From NCBI GenBank assembly GCA_949987565.1, contig OX465113.1, forward strand, positions 5,943,551 through 6,007,550: 64,000 nucleotides of DNA. The letters are read 5' to 3'. Below the pieces are notes generated by a model. That model ran no database searches and was not told where the DNA came from. It saw nothing but the letters and a program-made list of their open reading frames with translations. Position numbers and translations under genes: made by a program. This document shows positions 13,035-24,663 of this stretch, one piece after another (the first letter of the stretch is position 1; every line of letters starts with the position of its first letter). Source of the DNA: Luidia sarsii (lineage: Eukaryota > Echinodermata > Asteroidea > Paxillosida > Luidiidae).

Positions 13035-14930
13035 CCCATACAGAATCCCATGGATGTCGCACCCATGCAATCCCACACAGAATCCCATGGATGTCGCACC
13101 CATGCAATCCCACACAGAATCCCATGGATGTCGCACCCATGCAATCCCACACAAAATCCCATGGATGTCGCACCCATGCAATCCCACACAGAATCCCATG
13201 GATGTCGCACCCATGCAATCCCACACAGAATCCCATGGATGTCGCACCCATGCAATCCCACACAGAATCCCATGGATGTCGCACCCATGCAATCCCACAC
13301 AGAATCCCATGGATGTCGCACCCATGCAATCCCACACAGAATCCCATAGATGTCGCACCCATGCAATCACAAACAGAATCCCATAGATGTCGCACCCATG
13401 CAATCCCACACAGAATCCCATGGATGTCGCACCCATGCAATCCCACACAGAATCCCATGTATGTCGCACCCATGCAATCCCACACAGAATCCCATGGATG
13501 TCACACCCATGCAATCCCATACAGAATCCCATGGATGTCGCACCCATGCAATCCCATACAGAATCCCATGGATGTCGCACCCATGCAATCCCACACAAAA
13601 TCCCATAGATGTCACACCCATGCAATCCCATACAGAATCCCATGGATGTCGCACCCATGCAATCCCATACAGAATCCCATGGATGTCGCACCCATGCAAT
13701 CCCATACAGAATCCCATGGATGTCACACCCATGCAATCCCACACAGAATCCCATAGATGTCGCACCCATGCAATCCCACACAAAATCCCATAGATGTCGC
13801 ACCCATGCAATCCCATACAGAATCCCATGGATGTCACACCCATGCAATCCCACACAGAATCCCATAGATGTCGCACCCATGCAATCCCACACAAAATCAC
13901 ATAGATGTCACACCCATGCAATCCCATACAGAATCCCATGGATGTCGCACCCATGCAATCCCATACAGAATCCCATGGATGTCGCACCCATGCAATCCCA
14001 TACAGAATCCCATGGATGTCACACCCATGCAATCCCATACAGAATCCCATGGATGTCGCACCCATGCAATCCCACACAGAATCCCATGGATGTCGCACCC
14101 ATGCAATCCCACACAGAATCCCATAGATGTCGCACCCATGCAATCCCACACAAAATCCCATAGATGTCGCACCCATGCAATCCCACACAGAATCCCATGG
14201 ATGTCACACCCATGCAGTCCCATACAGAATCCCATGGATGTCGCACCCATGCAATCCCATACAGAATCCCATGGATGTCGCACCCATGCAATCCCATACA
14301 GAATCCCATGGATGTCGCACCCATGCAATCCCATACAGAATCCCATGGATGTCGCACCCATGCAATCCCATACAGAATCCCATGGATGTCGCACCCATGC
14401 AATCCTACACAGAATCCCATGGATGTCGCACCCATGCAATCCCACACAGAATCCCATGTATGTCGCACCCATGCAATCCTACACAGAATCCCATGGATGT
14501 CACACCCATGCAGTCCCATACAGAATCCCATGGATGTCGCACCCATGCAATCCCACACAGAATCCCATGGATGTCGCACCCATGCAATCCCACACAGAAT
14601 CCCATGGATGTCGCACCCATGCAATCCCACACAGAATCCCATGGATGTCGCACCCATGCAATCCCACACAGAATCCCATGGATGTCGCACCCATGCAATC
14701 CCACACAAAATCCCATAGATGTCGCACCCATGCAATCCCACACAAAATCCCATGGATGTCGCACCCATGCAATCCCACACAGAATCCCATAGATGTCGCA
14801 CCCATGCAATCCCACACAGAATCCCATGGATGTCACACCCATGCAATCCCATACAGAATCCCATAGATGTCGCACCCATGCAATCCCACACAGAATCCCA
14901 CTGATGTCGCACCCATGCAATCACACACAG
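13035..14930 (+). repeat. 37-bp satellite, about 51 monomers
   Basis: A head-to-tail array of a 37-bp unit with anchors GATGTCGCACCCATGCAA and CACACAGAATCCCA. The unit register holds from 13,051 to 14,901 with no net slippage (exactly 50 periods). Monomers differ at a few diagnostic sites: TGG/TAG before ATG, GTCG/GTCA, CCCAC/CCCAT, and ACAG/ACAA. Since 37 is not a multiple of three, each frame cycles through all three phases with a 111-bp protein repeat. No phase has a stop, so frames of up to 332 codons appear on both strands. They are not supported as genes. Confidence 0.97.
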
Positions 14931-17794
14931 CCGCTCGTCGGTTGCACTTAATATTTATCTTGCTCTATAGCATTATGACGCTCTAGAATCTTTGGTCGTG
15001 AATTTGTGGGTGAAATAAACTCACAATGGAAATTGTTCCCTGACTAGTGTGGATGTTGTTCAAAGTACAGAGCTGTTAAATGGCCTGGAATAGAACGTAT
15101 CGAACCAGTGCAAGGGGTCAATTCGTTGAGAGTTAGACCCATATCATCTGTTGGCTTGGACGTGCAAGGCATACAGACGTCTAAACCTCTACCTCAGTGT
15201 GCTAGATTTCAAGTTATTGTTAACTTTTATTCACCAGATGGTACATGTGGATGATCTGTTATCAAGAAATAACATTCAAATAGCTAAAATGGAAGTTCGT
15301 GGGGGGGGGGGGTGGTCGCGCCGTATAGCGTGGTCTTGATAATAATGGTGCGTTCTACACATGGCAGTGAGTAGCGGTAGCAATGTGTGCATGATTTAGC
15401 CGTGGACACACAAAGTGTAGTCCACCCTCATGTCATGGACATTGCCGGGTCGAGTTTTGGGGCAGACCAAGGCGAAACCTTTTCAACCCAGCCTCTAAAA
15501 AGTAGCGCCCGAGGGTGCGGATTGGCTGGGACCTCACAGCCGACCTGAACTTGATCTTTTCTTTGCAACGGCCTGCAAACCTGAATAATGTCCGCACAAA
15601 CAGGCCATTTTAACACTATGGAATAAGGGACCCTCCCTCCAAAGAGAGAGAGAGAGAGAGAGCCCTGCGTGCCCCCCAGAATTGTGTTTTGTGTTGTAAG
15701 AAGTGTGGATTGTATACACAGTGGGACAGTCAGGAGTAGTAAACTAGGCTAATGCCGCTCACCAACGTTCCCCACGGCTTGGAGCGGCACACTGCTGAGC
15801 GTAGCTAGGGACTACCGCTCCACATCAGCGGCATTGGGGCTTGCTGTCTGCAAAACCTGACCGAACCCAACCACCCTCCACCACCCTCTATATAACCCCA
15901 CTGTGTCTCGCATGCGCTGACTGAAATCGGATACGGCTACAATTTCAGAAAATGCAACTGCGCACAAACCCCTGATGTGGGTCTGCCTCCTTGGAAGAAT
16001 CGCCGTGGAATTCCTGATTCCGCTGGACCTACATGTACTCTCAACCGGACAAGCGTCGTTTTCAATGAACAATCAATCAATGAACTTTCTCTAATCCCAC
16101 CACTCCGTTCGAGCATTTTTTCGCATAAGGTCAAACAAGGCCGCACGCAGTTGTCATTTATGCACAATCGTTAATCGCGAATAATTCCACGGTTCCCTTC
16201 CTGTCTTAAAAATGATGGTAGTTATCATGCTGTTTACCGCCCGCACGAAGTCACGGCTGGTAATTTCCTTGAGGACGGTGGAGTGATAATTAACTCGATA
16301 ATGAAAACATCAATTAAAAGGATATACTAACGATTAACAAATATGATTTAAGAATGACCTTCTCATCCATAATTATGAGAGGCATATGATTTCATAAATA
16401 TTAACGATTGAATTATGACTCGTAATATGCGCATAAGCTTTGGGGCTTTTTACTGTGCGATAAATAGTAGACCCTCCCTGTCTGCGCTATTCAGGGCGGG
16501 ATGCGGTTGGGCGGTACAAATCCAAGAAATGGTTCCACTATTATTCCAGCGGGATTATTTTCTATAGTGAGGTCAGTGTTCGACTAGCTTATTAAGTGTA
16601 CACATTTTCATTGCACCAATCCAAACAAGCACTAGAGCCAACCCTCGGCAGTGACCACCACACTGCACCCCTGATACAACCTCGATCCTGCAGTATGACG
16701 CGTGTCCAGCCCGCAGACTGGACATAGGAAGTATCGCCGTTGCACCTGGGGACGAGGGAGGCACATGCCGGCATCATGTAACACTGACCCCGTCTATGGC
16801 GTTTCTGGACAATCTGAAATTGTTCGCAAATACAAGCTATAGAACTTAGAAGCATTCTGTGAATTTCTCTTAGCAGTGAACAGAATAGGATAGGCTTTAA
16901 GGCATTGAAGTTATATCAAACAAACAAAGGAATGGTGTTAAATTTGAAGGTCTGTTTGGATGCCGCACATCTGCTGTGATTCACAAAGTTGTTTGTGGAA
17001 GACATCGCTTTGGTGATTTTTGTCAACGTGTAGTGATGAAACACATCTGCACCTAACCATTTGCTGTTGTGGTCATAATGTACAAATTATCCAGTTAGGT
17101 CTCTTGTTTATGCCGTTACACTAACATGTACTGTCCACTGACAGGCAGCGTAGTTCCGAACGAAATAATTTGTGTGAACCTATATTGATCAATCTTTATT
17201 TTTTTATATTATGGTTGATGACTTTCCATCTTAAAAATTTACGATTCGCAGGAGAGGTATAGTTGAGTTTCTGGGTTGGCATAGATCCTTTTTCCGAACC
17301 CAGTTCGGGATCCGGCACCAGCTCCGTCTGTGCAACAGCTGAACAGGCACGTTGGGGTTCTTTGTTGAAGGAGAAGGCTGGGAGTCAAAACGGAGTATCG
17401 TCTCGATGACCGTTAGGACTCCCGTGTATCAAATCAATGAACGAAATAGAGACCAAGCTGCAGCCTGATCCTAAGCCAGGTTCTGGCAGAGGATCTACAT
17501 GTATGTACCCGTGTCAGGCTTGCCACTAGTCGCAGCCTCCATCAGTAAACGCAGAATTAGTATCACACCATGCAGCCTTGGGTAGTCACCAGACCAGTCG
17601 GTCACGACTGACGATAGAGCGAACCTCGCCTTCCATTGGATAACATAACATGGCTCCTTTGCACTGTAGTGTTATTTGTAAACAAGGGATATGATGCAGT
17701 TACACACGTTATAAGATTGTTTTCGGACTAGAGTATATCGTGGCAAAGATCGCTTGTATCAACTGCTTGAACATCTAGGCTACCCACAAGTTCT
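14931..17794. other. Intergenic DNA with a homeodomain-motif-dense part
   Basis: No gene recognised. It has a G run (15,301-15,312) and an (AG)n run (about 15,642-15,661). 16,261-16,432 carries about eleven TAAT/ATTA cores in roughly 170 bases, flagged separately as a possible regulatory element. Confidence 0.55.
16261..16440. promoter_or_regulatory. Candidate enhancer: TAAT/ATTA cluster
   Basis: Seen: dense homeodomain-type cores, including 'gataattaac', 'caattaaa', 'cgattaac', 'ataattatg', 'tattaac', 'gaattatg' and 'cgtaatat', next to more GC-balanced flanks. Inference: such clusters are common in developmental enhancers, and the window contains a developmental regulator. AT-rich DNA produces these cores by chance, so support is weak. 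Confidence 0.2.
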
Positions 17795-18150
17795 TAAAGG
17801 CCCTATACAACATTGGTAAAGGTCAAAAGATTGCCACACTTTGTGTGCTAATCCATTTAACATTCCAAAGAAGAAATCCTGCTAATGTTTTAGTTCAAAT
17901 GGTGATCTGAGAAAGTAGAAAAACGCAAAAAACCGTCACGGTTTCCGCACCGTTCTGTAGTGTAAGAGAAAGTTATTACTCGCGAGTTATAAACTATTTG
18001 TCGATGTTTGTGTGAAGATTTCCCGAGAAGTACAGCATTCCAGACCGTAAGATTTCAACATGAGAATTATATCATGACCATCTACAAACTGTGTAAATTA
18101 GAAGGAAATCTGTAGACATCGGTGTTTTCAGAACTTCCCAATGTTAAGTT
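17795..18150 (+). mobile_element. Family A MITE-like element, full copy
   Basis: Starts 'taaaggccctatacaacatt' and ends 'cccaatgttaagtt', giving a short, imperfect terminal inverted repeat (ACAACATTGG / CCAATGTT). The interior has the 'aaccgtcacggtt' palindrome, 'cgcgagtta', and 'gagaagtacagcatt...gaccgtaagatttcaacatga'. It is collinear over about 350 bp with the copy at 53,680. It has no transposase, so it would depend on an autonomous relative elsewhere. Confidence 0.85.
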
Positions 18151-18408
18151 GGAAGCGATTTGCACCCTGAATGTTATGCCACATTTTGTGTTTATTTTAT
18201 GTTCCAAGCATATATGGGGTATTTCATATCATATACCTGTTATCAACACTTTGGAAATTCATCTTCTCATTTGTGCATGTAAACCAGTCTTCTGACCCAG
18301 ATTAAAGCAGGTGATTTGACTGTCGCCATGATCATAAAGACGATCGAGTATAAATAAATAAAGTTTTATTCATCATGATTCACATTTGGACTATAAGGTC
18401 TTTTATTC

Positions 18409-18412
<4 letters not shown>
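18151..18412. other. Short intergenic stretch
   Basis: Unique AT-rich sequence with no feature recognised. Confidence 0.6.
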
Positions 18413-18469
<57 letters not shown>

Positions 18470-18484
18470 ATCTCTCTCTCTCTT

Positions 18485-18573
<89 letters not shown>
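18413..18573 (+). repeat. (TC)n microsatellite
   Basis: A nearly pure TC tract of about 161 bases with a few CC and CAT interruptions. It is a homopurine/homopyrimidine mirror repeat able in principle to adopt triplex (H-DNA) structure. It runs directly into a TAGGCCTA palindrome. Confidence 0.97.
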
Positions 18574-18574
<1 letters not shown>

Positions 18575-19930
18575 GGCCTACTCACACTCACAGCGACTTT
18601 TTACATATTTTGTTTTGTTTTGTTTTGGGTTTTTTTATCAAAACGGTATAGGCCTACATGTATATGTATAAGATGTTTAACTCATGGCGTGGTAGGGGCT
18701 CGCTTCGTCACCAGGCAGGCAGAGTGGTTCTCTTCTTCATCCGATTGTGTCCAATATGCCTGGTTGCAATATCTGCCGAACGACGTCAGGGAACTAGTCC
18801 ATGAGTCACCTACTACTGGCTGAACCTCCATGGTATACAATGACAGACCCTACACAGTGCGATTTGCGAGCTAGCCTCGTGTATTTTAATACCCGAACAA
18901 AGCTCTGATCGACAGTTAGTTCAGCACACGCTGTCACTATGACGCTCAATCTACATCCTTGAATAAGTGACAAACGCTATCATTTGAATTTGGATGATAT
19001 CACTCCTCAAAGTACCAATCGATAGGCCTACATCAACTGTCAGTAATTATTATAAATGAGTTTCCTTTTTTAATCCTATTTCGACACCTGTTGAGAGCGT
19101 GTAATTCTATAATTCATTGAATCCTCATTGAATATAACAAACGTAATGGGATTCCGAGAAAATGTCAGTAGTTACCAGTCATCCTTCACTGTGATTTCTG
19201 TCAACTGAACGTAACAACTTCCGTTCACTATCGGATTGGGCAATGTAAATGGTGAAGTGAAAAGGCTAGCCTTACCTTGCATAGAGCTAAGGCCATGAAC
19301 GACCACGCGAGATAGAGCGTGTGGGCCTCGATCCTTCCACCGTTCTCAGCCCCACAAGCGCCAGGTGTGGACGCGCTGTCATCGCCGCTGCGCTGGCACC
19401 ACTTCAGGAAGATTTGGCCGGGCGAAATCCAATTTTATTGACCCTTAAATTGGAGAGATCACCCAATGGCTGCGAGGTGTGATTAACTCCGGTAGTGGAT
19501 TTTAGAGGGGTTTTTTGGAACTCGAGCATTGAGCTCAGACGACTATTAAAACGGCTTTCAGTTGATGTTTTTTTTTGTCTTAAGCTAGGAGGACTTTTCC
19601 AAAGGGAACCCCAAAAGAGATTGGTTTTTGTGGCTTCAGATCGTTGGCGCCACACCAACGCAACTCGCCTTCTACGCACTGACATCTATCTCTAACTGAA
19701 ATATGCAAATAAAAGGTTCATCTGAGCTCTTTCATTTGTTGCTAGTGTTTCAACATTTCATGAACACAGAGCTACCATTTTAAAGTCCTTACAGGGGGTC
19801 TATTACATTCGGATTGACTAAGAAAACACTTTCCAAATTGCCGTGCTAGTAGACATTGCCGAAATCGTGAATCTCCACTTTTTAACAAGTCTCAGGAAAG
19901 AGATGCGCAGTTTGCAAGTTCTTCATTAAT
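18574..19930. other. Intergenic DNA
   Basis: No gene recognised. TAGGCCTA palindromes lie near 18,573, 18,649 and 19,023. The minus-strand frame of 93 codons at 19,404-19,685 has no recognisable domain. Confidence 0.55.
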
Positions 19931-20364
<434 letters not shown>

Positions 20365-20919
20365 TGCCCTGCCCTGCCCTGCCATGCCCTGTCCTGCACT
20401 GCCCGGTCCTGCCCTGCCCTGTCCTGCCCTGCCCTGCCCTGCCCTGCCCTGCCCTGCCCTGCCCTGCCCTGCCCTGCCCTGCCCTGCCCTGCCCTGCCCT
20501 GCCCGGCCCTGCCCTGTCCTGCCCTGCCCTACCCTGTCCTGCCCTGCCCTGCCCTGCCCTACCCTGTCCTGCCCTGCCCTGCCCTGCCCTGCCCTGCCCT
20601 GCCCTGCCCTGCCCTGCCCTGCCCTGCCCTGCCCTGCCCTGCCCTGCCCTGCCCTGCCCTGCCCTGCCCTGCCCTGCCCTGCCCTGCCCTGCCCTGCCCT
20701 GCCCTGCCCTGCCCTGCCCTGCCCTGCCCTGCCCTGCCCTGCCCTGCCCTGCCCTGCCCTGCCCTGCCCTGCCCTGCCCTGCCCTGCCCTGCCCTGCCCT
20801 GCCCTGCCCTGCCCTGCCCTGCCCTGCCCTGCCCTGCCCTGCCCTGCCCTGCCCTACCCTGCCCTACCCTGTCCTGCCATACCATGCATCACCATCATCA
20901 TCCCCATCACCATCATCAA
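20365..20919 (+). repeat. Compound array, unit 2: long TGCCC then short CAT
   Basis: A (TGCCC)n block with an uninterrupted stretch of about 57 units (roughly 20,571-20,855). It is followed by the same junction CCTGCCATACCATGCATCA (20,873-20,891) and a short CAT/CCCCAT tail. The minus strand reads (GGGCA)n, that is GGG runs separated by two bases, a strong G-quadruplex pattern. The long frames here (Ala/Leu/Pro/Cys or Gly/Gln/Arg/Ala repeats) are repeat artefacts. Confidence 0.95.
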
Positions 20920-23217
20920 AAGCGTAGTTCCTAGAGATGTGTTGATGGACAAACGCACCCAACAAACAGAAACGAAGGCACACAGACACAGAGCTCAAGA
21001 AACAGAAGAAACCAAACCCTAGGCTCATCACTTCCCTGTTCAGGAAGGTATATTCACGTGGCATAAAAGATCGAACACGGCCGATTTCATCTTGCCGTGT
21101 ATAATAGGCCGCACCCCATGGTTAAATAGTTGCTTTGTCTCCGTACACCACGGTCGGTATGCGTCAAGGTCCTTTAGCATTTTATAATTCGCATTGGGTC
21201 ACAGAACGTCTGTATTCATGACGCTTCTAATGTCGCATCTTTCACGTTTGGCTGTATTTGCTTGTTGCAACAGACAGTGTCTTCAAAGACACATCAATGT
21301 TGCCAGATTAGTTGGCAAAATGGTCGTTGAAAACTGGCCTGAAAGTTCTTCCACCACTGTTTTTCAAAACTCGCCTGGGCAGTGACGAAAAAACGGTTGC
21401 TGTGGCGAGTGTACATGTACACTGGGAGTGTTTGCCCTTGAATTTATTTGGCCTTATTGCTGAAGGTTGGACGGTCCACCTACTCATCAACCACGGCCCG
21501 TTTCACGATGTGTTCCAAGCTATTTCCCCAGTACACACCATCTAGCCACTGGGTTAAAATGACCAAGCGCTATACTATTCTTTTTGAGGGAAAAACACCG
21601 TGAATTGGCACCGATCGCTGGTCGTTCAGTTGGACGGTTGGCGATCGAACAAATTGACAAGCCACTGTTGACAATTTTGTAGAAACAACAGCAGGCTTGA
21701 AATGAACGACGTGAAATGGCGCGGAAATGGCCGAAGTCAGGAGCCTGGACGCAATTTGGCGCCAACATTTCCCGCCGTTGTGAATGCGCCTCATTTAGAG
21801 CTCAAGCACAGTGCACACGAAACACGTCCAAAGACGATCGAACTCTACTTGAAATTGTTTTTAAGATAAACAGCCGTTCCATGGTCAGGTGCAACTCGTG
21901 ATTCACCTTTTGCTGCATCCAAATATACGGGAGACAGAATTTAGGCAGAATGTGTATACTCCAAGAGGCCTGTAAGAAACACATAGGCTAAGCCCACGAT
22001 TTTTGTGACACGTCGTGAACAAAACTTTCGAAGATCTTTGCTTCCATGCCATATCTCTTTATCGAAACTAGAGTTGATTAAAACCAGAGGCTATATGAAT
22101 TGTGTCACGTGGGGAAAGAAAGCGTTGGCTATTATTTGAATGCAGCATGGCTAGTGCTGATTACCGGCCGTAAACGGCACAACGGATATGGAAGGAAAGC
22201 AACAATGGCCTGGACGTGTTGACTTGCAATTGAGATGGGTATTTCGATGGAAATGGTTCTTGAGACACACAGCGTTTACTGCCAAGAATTGTGTCACGGA
22301 CAAAGGGTTCGCGTCCTTGGGAACCTACAGTATTGGAGCGCCAGTAAGTAGCGGCTGGTGCCTGCGATGTTCCCCTATTGTAGTCCACCTCCTCTCTCCA
22401 CACCGCAGTAACATGCTCTTAATTACTGAAGATCGTTTCATTGTATCTCTCTGTCATTGTCTTTGCGAGTATGGCGTGGTAATGGATATAGAATCACTCT
22501 TTATCCCCCATATTCATGCGCTTACATAAATATTGACGCGGGGATCCATTCATCGTTTTCGAGTAAAACACGACACATGACAGTATAATTATACTATAAG
22601 GGTTTTGATAGCAAGGTCTGGATTTTTCCTGAAGATGCGTATAAAGCCAAACAGACATTTTAGTTTTTTTGACTAACATAACATTGCCATCTCCTTATCA
22701 TGCAATCTCCATCATGCAAGCTATAGGTCTGCAATAATACAAAAATAAAAAATGCGTGTTAGCCCTTGCAATAATGTATCTTAGCATTTCTTGTCGCCGT
22801 CTTTCCAAGAAGCTGTGTCTTATTAGCTGCCTTGCATTCTGCATGTAGCAGCAGTAGGCTACTCACTGTAGACATTCTACTGGCCTCTGTTTGCAATTGG
22901 ATAATACATAACGATATGCAGTACCGTATTGAGCGGTTGAGTAATCGCAGTCTGCAAATTTCATCACGAGCAAAATAATATCTTAGGCCTATATGTTACT
23001 ATAGTTTGGCAGTGTTGTGTTGTAAACATGCAAGGTTATGATTTTTCGCAAAATCATAAACTTGGTTAACGCCGTATTTAGAAAGGTCTAGTTGCATGTG
23101 CGCCTTCAGTGGCCAGTCTAAATTCACCCGAGTCTGGTAAAACCAACCCCCAAACAAGTTTACTAGACGGCTTTGGGGGGAAAAGCCATAATAATCGAAC
23201 TCCTCTTTATACTCGTC
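20920..23217. other. Intergenic DNA, including an E2F-like site pair
   Basis: No gene recognised. It contains a perfect 16-base palindrome at 21,408-21,423 and two E2F-type motifs near 21,754-21,776 (see findings). Confidence 0.55.
21754..21776. promoter_or_regulatory. Candidate twin E2F sites
   Basis: 'atttggcgccaa' and 'atttcccgcc' both match the E2F/DP consensus TTTSSCGC and lie about 12 bases apart in a modestly CpG-containing stretch. Paired E2F sites are typical of cell-cycle promoters, but no adjacent coding exon is visible here, so function is conjecture. Confidence 0.2.
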
Positions 23218-23482
23218 ATATGTGACCCGGCACATCATAATGAGGAATGACCCCCACTTTTGAGATGTTGAGATTTTCTAATGATGTGAAAGAGTGTATC
23301 ATTAGCTTTCAAATGATATCAAAATACATTAACATTCCTCCAATACATTAACTTTCCGAAAATACACAAAAAAAGAAAAATTCTTTTTAATCGAATTGAG
23401 CAGATACTTTGACTTTAGGCGTTGTTTACTCGAAAAGTGTTTTGGAGGGATATTTTTCATGTCGCTGTGCCGGGTCACATAT
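23218..23482. mobile_element. MITE with 17-bp perfect terminal inverted repeats
   Basis: The 17-base end at 23,218-23,234 (atatgtgacccggcaca) is repeated exactly in inverse at 23,466-23,482, bounding a 265-bp AT-rich element with no coding capacity. The outer bases are AT/TA, as expected for TA target duplication in Tc1/mariner-type elements. The superfamily is an inference from the end structure. Confidence 0.8.
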
Positions 23483-24560
23483 TGCTTGAAATATGATGCG
23501 GCCATGCTAATGCTTGGTTGAATAACTTCAGGAATAGTCCTCGGTGTTATCTCATGACAATAGCATTCAACGGAGAATTCTACAGCTACAAATAAGGTAC
23601 ACGAAGACACGACACCCAAAACATCTATACAATCATAGAAAATACCCAACACAGAAAACAAACCTTGGGCAAAATGGCGTTAGGCAAAATCAGGTTGCCG
23701 GTCCAAGTTCTACTTGTATTTGGGCTGCGAACCCAAGAAGCATCAGCTGAAAAGCTTGGTATTCGGCTGTCAGTCTTATTGAGAGCAGGGAAGAATGTTC
23801 ATGCTTAGCAGGTTTTCATGATTCTTAAACAACTCTGAATTGAGCCCTGGTGTGATTAGAATTGTCGGGACCGCAGGATTATTGCAACAATGTTCCTGGT
23901 TGATAGTTTTGCAAAATGTTGATGAAGTATTGCCAAACATTTTGTTAATGTATGGCAGGATAGCCAACGGTTTTCAAACAGTTGTTAAGCACGTTGGGAA
24001 GACCATTGCTATCAATCCCAGTTCCATATCTAGGCCTATATGCTACTATCAAATACAGACTCCGTTTCAAACATCTTTTTTTACAAAAGTTATCAATTCC
24101 ATAACTCATACAGATCGTATATAGTTTGTGGGTTTGATTGTTTATTGATAATCAGATTTTCTCCTGGGGTATATAGAAGGGCGGTCTAAGGTATAGGTCT
24201 TTCTTAATAATGCAAATTGTATGCATCGAACTGAAAGCGAGGCTATGGGCACTAGATTTGCAAGATTAATTGTTCTTTCCCGCTGCTTTTTTACCTTTTC
24301 TTGACATATTTTTCAACAAAACCGATAGTTATCTTAGGAACAAAGGTAATGTCCCTTGAATCTAACGCCATCTTGGAAATCTAGCGCCCATAGCCTCGTT
24401 TTGGGCTCAATGCATAACATTTGCATAAATATTAAGAGTGGCCTATAGCAGGCGTAATAGCCATAGTAATTGGAATACAAAGCAGCAGCATTCTGATTAA
24501 TGAATTTAAATAATTTGTCTGTAATTTGAAACAAGACATTTCACATAAACAACATAAACC
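23483..24560. other. Intergenic DNA with a repeat fragment
   Basis: No gene recognised. 'gttcatgcttagcag' plus 'tttca' near 23,798-23,818 matches part of the element at 28,535-28,775 and is likely a relic of the same repeat. Confidence 0.5.
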
Positions 24561-24663
24561 AAATGTTGCAATCTGCTTGCTGACTAAACTGACCGAAATC
24601 ATTCAAATTTCCAAAATTAAGAGGGCCTGGCGCTTAGCTCCTAGCAGGACCTTTCTCAAAGGC
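24561..24663 (+). repeat. Family C repeat, copy 1 (single arm)
   Basis: Reads 'atgttgca...ctgcttgctga...aattaagagggcctggcg...tagcaggacctttctcaaaggc'. The same order of blocks is found in inverse at 57,468-57,631 and 62,045-62,185. In this copy the GTTTCGATC core has decayed to 'cttagctc', and no second arm follows. Confidence 0.7.

Noticed and set aside
13035..14930. Possible CRISPR array, since the repeat length is 37 bases
   Set aside because: The monomers are directly adjacent with no unique spacers, and the DNA is from an animal nuclear genome. It is a tandem satellite.
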